In this document: piece by piece, positions 6,347 to 12,572 of the stretch
How positions within the stretch are numbered: position 1 is the stretch's first letter
Layout of the letters: each line of letters begins with the position of its first letter
NCBI GenBank assembly: GCA_938083405.1
Contig: CALKCV010000537.1
Coordinates: 1 to 12,572, forward strand
Reading direction: 5' to 3'
Source of the DNA: an uncultured Microcoleaceae cyanobacterium
GTDB taxonomy: Bacteria > Cyanobacteriota > Cyanobacteriia > Cyanobacteriales > Microcoleaceae
DNA: 12,572 nucleotides
The notes under the pieces: generated by a model
The model's input: only the letters and a program-made list of their open reading frames with translations
Databases searched by the model: none
What the model was told of the DNA's origin: nothing
Made by a program: the position numbers and the translations under genes

Positions 6347-9300
6347 CTATCCCTTCGTGGGAAGGACCAGAGCGAAGGTAGTACCCACTCCAATATTTGA
6401 ATCGCAAGTAATTGTGCCGCCGTGTTTTTCGGTTACGATATTGCGGGCGATCGCCATTCCCAAACCGGTCCCTTTTCCTACTCCCTTGGTGGTGAACCCT
6501 TGCTCGAAAATCCGGTCTAATATTTCTGGTTTCATGCCGCCTGCGTTATCGCTTATCATAATTTCTACCGCCTCCTCCAGCATAGAAGTGCGAATGGTAA
6601 TCCGATTCGGGTTCGCCTCGATTTCTGAATATGTTTTCCCTTCGTTGGCTTCGTCAAAAGCATCGATGGCGTTGGCGATAATATTCATAAACACCTGATT
6701 GAGTTGTCCTGGGTAGCAGTTTATTTCTGGAAGTTCTTGGTAGTCTTTGATGATTTCAATCTCGGGACGTTCGACCTTGGCTTTAGTGCGATGTTTGAGA
6801 ATGAGTAAGGTACTATCAATGCCTTCATGGATATCGAACTCTGTTTTCTGCTCTCGGTCTTTGCGCGAAAAGGTACGCAGGCTATTACTAATATTGCCGA
6901 TGCGTTCCACTCCTATAGTCATCGACTCTAGCAATTTTGGTAAATCTTCCCGGATGAATTCTAGCTCTATAGCTTCTATCTCTTCTTCTATCTCTGCATC
7001 TGGATTGGGCATTTTCTTCTGATACAAGTCAATTAAACCGAGTAAATCTTCCACATAGTCTCGGGCCGGTTCGATATTGCCTTGCAAAAATCCAATAGGA
7101 TTATTAATCTCGTGGGCGACACCTGCGACTAAGTTCCCTAAAGCTGACATCTTTTCGCTTTGAACTAGCTGTAATTGAGACTGCTTTAAATCTACTAATG
7201 CTCGCTCTAGTTTCTCCTCTTTCTGACGTCGCAGATTCGCCTCAAGAGTTAAGGCTACTAAATTGGCAACCGAACGCACAAAATTTTGTTCTGCCTGAGT
7301 CCAAACCCGCTTGCTAGCCACTTGTTCGCAGCAAAGAATTCCGTAGATTTGTCCATCCAATAAAACGTTAGCATCAAGCATTGACACAATATTAAGAGGA
7401 ACTAAATAATCATCTTGAAAATCGCGAGTTCTCGGGTCGTTTTGAACGTCATCAGATACTAATAAAGCTTCTAAGTTAATAGCACTAAAATAGTAGGGAT
7501 TGTCCGCAACCAATAGCTCAAATCCTTGTGAATGATGCTTCCTAGAGCTTTCAAATAAATCTACGCAGTCAATTATAGTACCCCCTTTGTCAAAAAGCCA
7601 GATGCTTACGCGCTCTACTTTTAAGGTACTAGCCGTTGCTGTAGTTAATTCTTGAAATGATGTTTTTAGTTCCCCGGAGCTAATGGCTTTACTTTGAGAA
7701 AGATTAGAGATTGCTAAAACTTGTGTCTGCATTATTTGTTCGTTTTCAATTAATTTACTCTGAGTTTTTTGTAGGGTCTGAAGCGATCGCTCTAACCTTT
7801 CTACATAGCTTTTACTCTGAGAATAAAGCCAAGCATTTTTAAGACAAATAGCGGCCCCGGCGCTGATAAATTCAACGATTGTCTGACGGTGGCGGGTAAA
7901 AACCCCTTTGGTTGTTGGATGTTCCAGATACAAAATTGCAACTAAATTACCGCGCTCTAGTAACGGCAAGCAGAAGACGCTTTGGGGTTGATATTTGAGT
8001 AAATAACCTTGTAGAATGCCTGCTATTTCGGTTTTAGCTTCGTCAATTAATACGGGTTTTTTGGTATTTTTTACATATTGAACCAGACGAACCGGTGCCG
8101 GGATATCTGGGCTAATCGGCCTTGACTTTGTAGAAGTCTCCACCGTACCATCGTCGGTCAGTTTTGCCATTGCCCGCAGTTGCCATTGTTCGTCCTCGTG
8201 GGGAACGAATAAAACAGTTTTTTGCGCTCCGGCATTGGTGAGGATAATTTGGACAATTTCTATGAGAAGTTGCTCTAGTTCGATGGAACCAGAGAGTATT
8301 TGGGCGGCTTGCAAAATAGAGGCGAAGTCTAGGGCTTCTGAAATCTGCGTGCCGGTCCGGGTCCCGTCTTGTCTGACTGAGGTTAGGGTAGTAGCGATGC
8401 TTTCTAAACTATCTATGGGATTAAATTCTACCCGTTGCTGTTGCAGGATGGGGGCGAGGAGTTGGGGGTATTTCGCTTCTAGTTGCTCGGTTTTGGCTTT
8501 AGCGGACCAACGGGCATAGCAATAGTATGCGTCTTGCATATAAACTGCGGCAATTTTTTCTTTGCCCCAGTCGAGGTAGAATTTGGCGGCGAGTTCGTTA
8601 GCTAAGGCTTCTTCTTGGAGATATTCGTTTTCTTTTGCTCCTGCGATGGCGCGATCGTACAGTTCCATTGCTTCTAATTTATGACAGGAAATACGCCGTT
8701 CTTCAGCCCGCGCTAGATCGTATTTATGCTGGAAATTCATTGGGGCACTATCTGCCCAGATTTTCATCTTTTTTTGATTCTCGCAAACCTTAGTTAGCAG
8801 CTCTGAATTAACTAAATTATCCAACTCATCAACGCATCCCAAGCGAATTAAAGAATCATAGAAATAAAAGACTGTTTCCGTCAGAAATCCTACCGGTCCA
8901 TCTAAATATTTTTCCGCTAATTTGGAATTTTCTAAAGCTCGACTGCTATCCTCAAATAAATAGAGTAAGATGGCTTGATTGAAATAAAAGTAATGCAATC
9001 CAAATCTATCGTTGATTTGAGAATGAAATCTAACGAATTCATCGGCATCGAAAGAATCTCCTCCAAAAATATGAGGTTTGTTTTCTCGACCTAAAAGCTT
9101 TACAACCGCTCGATAAAAAGGTTGATTCCAAGAAAGAGCAGTTTTTTGCTGGATAGACAATAAAGCTCGATCGAAATTCGTTATCTCTTTTTCTAGATCG
9201 GTCAATTCTCGTCCTAGAAAGTAAAAATTTTGACATTTTGCAAATATTGAATAACCAGCAAATTCAAAGTCTCCACTCTCTAAACCGCTGCTGTAAGCTT

Positions 9301-12300
9301 GAGTTAAAAACTGCAAAGTTTCTTTGACGTGACGTTTTCCGTGAGTTGCATATGCACCTAGTATTTGAAATACTTTACTACTGACAACAGTCGAATTAGA
9401 TTGACTAAGTAATTTCAAGGCAAGTTGACCGAACTGATACAGTCGTTCTAGATCTTGTTTTAAAACATTGACCCAGATTCCATAACAACTGTATGCATAA
9501 GGAGAATAGGGAGAATTTCCATACTCTAAGGAAAGTTTGACTTGAGTAGAAATAACAATAAAATTTAAGTTTGGGTCGGCGATAATAGCAGCAGCCGAAA
9601 CTAGCATTAATGTACTAGCCGCTGCCAATTTATGCGGGTCTTCCAAGGCAGGCAGTTCGGCAATTTCATCTAAACTGAATTTAGCCACAACATCCTCGAT
9701 ATTTTCTAACTCCTGCTTGACATCTTCCATAGTAGGAGATTTGGGCAAGGGGAACCCTAATTCTTGGAGCAGATTGCGGGCAATTTCGATGCACTCTAAA
9801 AATTGATTTTGTCCCGCGCAAAATTGCATTTTGATTTGTAGGGTCTTGACTCGATCTAGACAGCTTTTGGCATGGAAAGTCACAATCTTTACCAATTCTT
9901 CCATGCGCTCCAGATTACCTGCTAGGTATGCCGCTTCTGCTGCGTTTTCGTGAAGCGTCAGAGCTAAGGAATAGCAATGTTGCCAACAGTCTTTGGGGAG
10001 TAACCCCAAGCCGGTATCAAAATACTTCAAGGCAGCTGTATATGCTGTTGCCAATTTAGCCTTAGTGCCTGCCTGCAAATTAAGAGAGGCTAATCGATTG
10101 AGTTCGGCTCGATCGGTAATTAGCTCCACTCCGATATTAATTTGATTGACAATATCAAACAACTTCTGAGCTTTCTGGCTTTCTGGAGTTTTCTGTAAAA
10201 GCAATTTACCGATTTTCAGATGAGCTTCCCGTTTGCGTTCTTGAGGAATTAATGAATAGGCCGCTTGTTGGACGCGATCGTGTAAAAAACGATATTCGAC
10301 CGATATTGCCCGAGTCTGTTCTACTTCACCCTGGAAAAACTTATAAGTTTCGCTCGCAGGCAACACCAAGCCCTCTTGCAACGCTGCCCAAAGATTCGCC
10401 GCCACATCCTCCCAAGACTGCTCGGAAACGATCGCCAATGTCTCTAGGTCGAACTGGTTGCCAACACACGCCGCTAACTTGAGAACTTCTTGGGTGACAT
10501 CCGGTAACTTATGCAGGCGACCCGCCATAAACTCCACTACATCCGAAGTGAGGGCAGCATCATGCACCCGTGCTAAGTCGCATTCCCAATACCCTAACTC
10601 TAAATTGAAGATAATTAAGTCCTCTTCATAGAGTCCTATGAGAAATTGGGTAGTAAAAAATGGGTTGCCTTTGGTTTTTTGATACACTAGCTCGGTCAGC
10701 GATCGGGCAATGTCTTCGCTACAACTGAGGGCCCCTGCGACCAATTGGTTGATATGACTCTGGGCTAATGGCTCCAGGGTAATTGTGGAAATAACGGCTC
10801 GCTCTTTCTGGAGTTCGTCTAGCAGCAACATCAACGGATGTGCGGTCCATACTTCATTATCTCGATAAGCTCCTAGTACCAGCAAATATCCCCCTTCCGA
10901 TTCCTCCATCAACAACTTCAGTAGATTCAACGATGCTAAATCCGCCCATTGCAGATCGTCGAGAAAGATGACTAGGGGATGCTCGATGGTTGTGAAGACG
11001 CGAATAAATTTGCCAAACAATAAGTTAAAGCGGTTTTGTGCCGCACTGCCAGAAAGTTCGGGGACGGGAGGTTGTTTGCCAATAATCCGTTCGAGTCCGG
11101 GGATAGCGTCGCTCAGAACTTGTCCGTTTTCTCCCACTGCTTCGAGTATCGATGCTTTCCACTCTTGCAACTCCCCGTCCGAGGAGCCGAGCAACTGCCC
11201 CATCAAGTCGAGGATCGCTTGTACGAAGGCAGAAAAGGGAATGTTGCGATTTAACTGGTCGAATTTCCCTTTGATGAAGTAGCCTCGCTGCTTGACGATA
11301 GGTTTGTGAACTTCGTTGATGACGGCTGTTTTACCTACTCCCGAAAACCCTGCCACTAGCATCATTTCGGTATTGCCGAGCGCTACTCGGTCAAAGGCAT
11401 CAAGCAAGGTTTGCACTTGTGTCTCCCGCCCGTAGAGTTTTTCGGGGATAATGAAGCGATCGCTCCTGTCGCGCTTCCCTATTTCAAAGCTGGCAATCTC
11501 TCCCGTGGCTTCTAATTGTTCCAGGCATCGCTCTAGGTCGTACTTCAAACCCAAGGCACTCTGATATCGGTCTTCGGCATTTTTGGCCATCAACTTTTTG
11601 ACAATTGCCTGCAACACGACAGGAACTTCGCTCTTGACAGGAAACTCGACCGCCCGAGCAATATGACAATGGACCAACTCCATCGGGTCTCTGGTAGAAA
11701 AGGGTAATTGTCCGGTCAGGAGTTCAAAGAAGGTTGCCCCCAGGGAATAGAAATCCGTGCGATAATCGATACCTCGGTTCATCCGTCCGGTTTGCTCTGG
11801 GGAGATGTAGGCCAGGGTTCCTTCGAGAAGGTTGGGGTTGGTAAGTTGCTGCTGCTCTTTTGGCAGCAAGCTGGAGATGCTGAAGTCGATTAGTTTGACT
11901 AGACGGGTTTCTGGCTGGATAAGGATGTTGCTTGGTTTGATGTCTTTGTGGACGATGCGCTGTTGGATGAGATAATGGAGTGCCTCGCTCAGTTGGATGG
12001 CAATGGCAAGGAATTCTGGGAGGTTTCCCTCCAACTGCTGCCAATAGTCCTTCAGGGCAAGCTCGCCTCCATCGAGCATAACCAGCGCGTAACCGTTGCC
12101 GTAGCGTTCGAGTGCTAGGGGCCGAACGATCGCTGGATGTTCCAAATGGCTGGCGATCGCGTATTGGTTGCGCAACTGTACCAGTTCGTTGAAGTTCGGG
12201 TGGGGGTTTCGCAAGACTTTGATAATGACGGATCGATGGTCGCTGATGCGAGTGCCTCGATAGACGAGAGTTCGAGTGCCTTGGTAGAGGTTTTCGCCAA

Positions 12301-12340
12301 AGCGGTAGCCGGGAAGGTTCATCATGCTCGTGTTTTTCAT
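6347..12340 (-). CDS. HstK-type Ser/Thr kinase - AAA ATPase - 2 GAF - histidine kinase
   Basis: A 1997-residue soluble hybrid of the type represented by HstK in Anabaena. The Ser/Thr kinase domain spans 1-280 (Lys41, HKD 131-133, Asn138, DFS 152-154, SPEQ near 180). The AAA_16/STAND ATPase spans about 302-615, with YGRE, Walker A GFSGVGKT (331-338), Walker B IFLDDLQW (458-465) and GAYRD. Helical, TPR-like sequence continues to about 1300. GAF1 is at 1345-1505, a coiled coil at 1505-1545 and GAF2 at 1550-1700. The histidine kinase has H-box VAHEINNP (His1743), N-box NIIANAIDA (1886-1894), DNAGG (1931-1935) and GKGTGLG (1955-1961). There is no receiver or HPt domain, so a separate response regulator is expected; none is in the window. 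Start ATG 12340 gives MKNTSMMNLPGY without a visible Shine-Dalgarno site; ATG 12325 or 12322 would give a start more like the paralogue. It is the first gene of a probable two-gene unit, 24 bp from the palindrome array. Confidence 0.95.
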   Translation of the reverse strand: MKNTSMMNLPGYRFGENLYQGTRTLVYRGTRISDHRSVIIKVLRNPHPNFNELVQLRNQYAIASHLEHPAIVRPLALERYGNGYALVMLDGGELALKDYWQQLEGNLPEFLAIAIQLSEALHYLIQQRIVHKDIKPSNILIQPETRLVKLIDFSISSLLPKEQQQLTNPNLLEGTLAYISPEQTGRMNRGIDYRTDFYSLGATFFELLTGQLPFSTRDPMELVHCHIARAVEFPVKSEVPVVLQAIVKKLMAKNAEDRYQSALGLKYDLERCLEQLEATGEIASFEIGKRDRSDRFIIPEKLYGRETQVQTLLDAFDRVALGNTEMMLVAGFSGVGKTAVINEVHKPIVKQRGYFIKGKFDQLNRNIPFSAFVQAILDLMGQLLGSSDGELQEWKASILEAVGENGQVLSDAIPGLERIIGKQPPVPELSGSAAQNRFNLLFGKFIRVFTTIEHPLVIFLDDLQWADLASLNLLKLLMEESEGGYLLVLGAYRDNEVWTAHPLMLLLDELQKERAVISTITLEPLAQSHINQLVAGALSCSEDIARSLTELVYQKTKGNPFFTTQFLIGLYEEDLIIFNLELGYWECDLARVHDAALTSDVVEFMAGRLHKLPDVTQEVLKLAACVGNQFDLETLAIVSEQSWEDVAANLWAALQEGLVLPASETYKFFQGEVEQTRAISVEYRFLHDRVQQAAYSLIPQERKREAHLKIGKLLLQKTPESQKAQKLFDIVNQINIGVELITDRAELNRLASLNLQAGTKAKLATAYTAALKYFDTGLGLLPKDCWQHCYSLALTLHENAAEAAYLAGNLERMEELVKIVTFHAKSCLDRVKTLQIKMQFCAGQNQFLECIEIARNLLQELGFPLPKSPTMEDVKQELENIEDVVAKFSLDEIAELPALEDPHKLAAASTLMLVSAAAIIADPNLNFIVISTQVKLSLEYGNSPYSPYAYSCYGIWVNVLKQDLERLYQFGQLALKLLSQSNSTVVSSKVFQILGAYATHGKRHVKETLQFLTQAYSSGLESGDFEFAGYSIFAKCQNFYFLGRELTDLEKEITNFDRALLSIQQKTALSWNQPFYRAVVKLLGRENKPHIFGGDSFDADEFVRFHSQINDRFGLHYFYFNQAILLYLFEDSSRALENSKLAEKYLDGPVGFLTETVFYFYDSLIRLGCVDELDNLVNSELLTKVCENQKKMKIWADSAPMNFQHKYDLARAEERRISCHKLEAMELYDRAIAGAKENEYLQEEALANELAAKFYLDWGKEKIAAVYMQDAYYCYARWSAKAKTEQLEAKYPQLLAPILQQQRVEFNPIDSLESIATTLTSVRQDGTRTGTQISEALDFASILQAAQILSGSIELEQLLIEIVQIILTNAGAQKTVLFVPHEDEQWQLRAMAKLTDDGTVETSTKSRPISPDIPAPVRLVQYVKNTKKPVLIDEAKTEIAGILQGYLLKYQPQSVFCLPLLERGNLVAILYLEHPTTKGVFTRHRQTIVEFISAGAAICLKNAWLYSQSKSYVERLERSLQTLQKTQSKLIENEQIMQTQVLAISNLSQSKAISSGELKTSFQELTTATASTLKVERVSIWLFDKGGTIIDCVDLFESSRKHHSQGFELLVADNPYYFSAINLEALLVSDDVQNDPRTRDFQDDYLVPLNIVSMLDANVLLDGQIYGILCCEQVASKRVWTQAEQNFVRSVANLVALTLEANLRRQKEEKLERALVDLKQSQLQLVQSEKMSALGNLVAGVAHEINNPIGFLQGNIEPARDYVEDLLGLIDLYQKKMPNPDAEIEEEIEAIELEFIREDLPKLLESMTIGVERIGNISNSLRTFSRKDREQKTEFDIHEGIDSTLLILKHRTKAKVERPEIEIIKDYQELPEINCYPGQLNQVFMNIIANAIDAFDEANEGKTYSEIEANPNRITIRTSMLEEAVEIMISDNAGGMKPEILDRIFEQGFTTKGVGKGTGLGMAIARNIVTEKHGGTITCDSNIGVGTTFALVLPTKG

Positions 12341-12364
12341 GCTAAGAATTGGGTTGTTGTTAGT
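12341..12364 (-). promoter_or_regulatory. 24-bp leader between the repeat array and the start codon
   Basis: On the minus strand this reads ACTAACAACAACCCAATTCTTAGC and runs directly into ATG 12340. It holds no Shine-Dalgarno sequence and is too short for a complete promoter, so transcription must begin in or beyond the repeat array, or the true start codon is one of the downstream ATGs. It is AC-rich and unlikely to fold, which may leave the start codon accessible between the array hairpins and the coding sequence. Confidence 0.35.
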
Positions 12365-12572
12365 AGAACAGGCGTCTCGCCTGTTAGGAACGTAGCGTCT
12401 CGCCTGTTAGGAACGTAGAACAGGCGTCTCGCCTGTTAGGAACGTAGAACAGGCGAGATGCCTGTTAGGAACGTAGAACAGGCGAGATGCCTGTTAGGAA
12501 CGTAGAACAGGCGAGATGCCTGTTAGGAACGTAGAACAGGCGAGATGCCTGTTAGGAACGTAGAACAGGCGT
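12365..12572. repeat. 29-bp tandem palindromic repeat array, continues past the window
   Basis: Head-to-tail units begin at 12365, 12394, 12417, 12446, 12475, 12504, 12533 and 12562. All are 29 bp except the second, which is 23 bp and lacks six bases (AACAGG), and the last, which is cut by the window end. Each unit is a 19-base palindrome plus the linker AGGAACGTAG. Units 1 and 3 have AACAGGCGTCTCGCCTGTT, an 8-bp stem with loop TCT. Units 4-7 have AACAGGCGAGATGCCTGTT, where one inner pair becomes G-T and the loop is AGA. Unit 8 begins like units 1 and 3. There are no spacers of varying sequence, so it is not a CRISPR array. It resembles the short tandem or REP-like repeats of cyanobacteria; its function is unknown. 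Confidence 0.9.

Larger units (their letters stand above)
1048..12160. repeat. Dispersed HIP1 octamers (GCGATCGC), nine copies
   Basis: GCGATCGC is found at 1048-1055, 1232-1239, 1366-1373, 2014-2021, 5323-5330, 6447-6454, 7783-7790, 11456-11463 and 12153-12160. All copies lie within the two large coding regions; none is in the insertion sequence remnant, which fits that element being foreign. Chance would give about one per 65 kb. HIP1 over-representation is a known trait of many cyanobacterial genomes and is the main compositional evidence for the host group. Confidence 0.85.

Noticed and set aside
6325..6356. Intrinsic terminator after the histidine kinase gene
   Set aside because: AAGGG and CCCTT can pair across ten bases on the coding strand, but the stem is weak and is followed by an A-rich, not T-rich, tract.
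1012..12340. Membrane-bound sensors
   Set aside because: Neither protein has a signal peptide; the most hydrophobic stretches in the helical regions are short and interrupted by charged residues, so both look cytosolic.
12365..12572. Regular 29-bp repeats that could be taken for a CRISPR array
   Set aside because: The whole 29-bp unit repeats with no unique spacers; period and unit length are equal, and no cas gene is present.

Overview
The window looks like cyanobacterial chromosome. The octamer GCGATCGC (HIP1), a cyanobacterial signature, occurs nine times in 12.6 kb. Both large genes belong to a giant-kinase family typical of cyanobacteria, especially filamentous ones: a Ser/Thr kinase domain followed by an AAA/STAND-type ATPase, a helical repeat region, GAF domain(s) and a signalling output (HstK-type architecture). 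The species cannot be named from this sequence.

All genes lie on the minus strand, so the window reads from right to left. The right end (12365-12572 and beyond) is an array of 29-bp tandem units, each carrying a short palindrome; it stops 24 bp before the first start codon. Next is a 1997-residue protein (6347-12340) with kinase, ATPase, helical repeats, two GAF domains and a histidine kinase. After a 91-103 bp gap containing a TATAAT box comes a paralogue of about 1743 residues (1012-6243) with the same kinase, ATPase, repeats and one GAF, but ending in a GGDEF diguanylate cyclase. Left of that, 66 bp past its stop codon, is the apparent end of an ISAs1-family insertion sequence. Its transposase (859 down to the window edge) carries four in-frame stops and two frameshifts.

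The two large genes look like a tandem duplication whose products keep a common sensory and regulatory front end but have different outputs: a phosphorelay and c-di-GMP synthesis. They are soluble, with no signal peptide or clear membrane segment. Parts of the front end are nearly identical, including a 60-bp stretch with no nucleotide difference, while the middle of the helical region is strongly diverged. This suggests gene conversion or very uneven constraint. No response regulator, second receiver protein, RNA gene or CRISPR array was seen. The most unusual items are the twin-output pair, the palindrome array beside its start, and two 14-residue low-complexity insertions found only in the cyclase gene.
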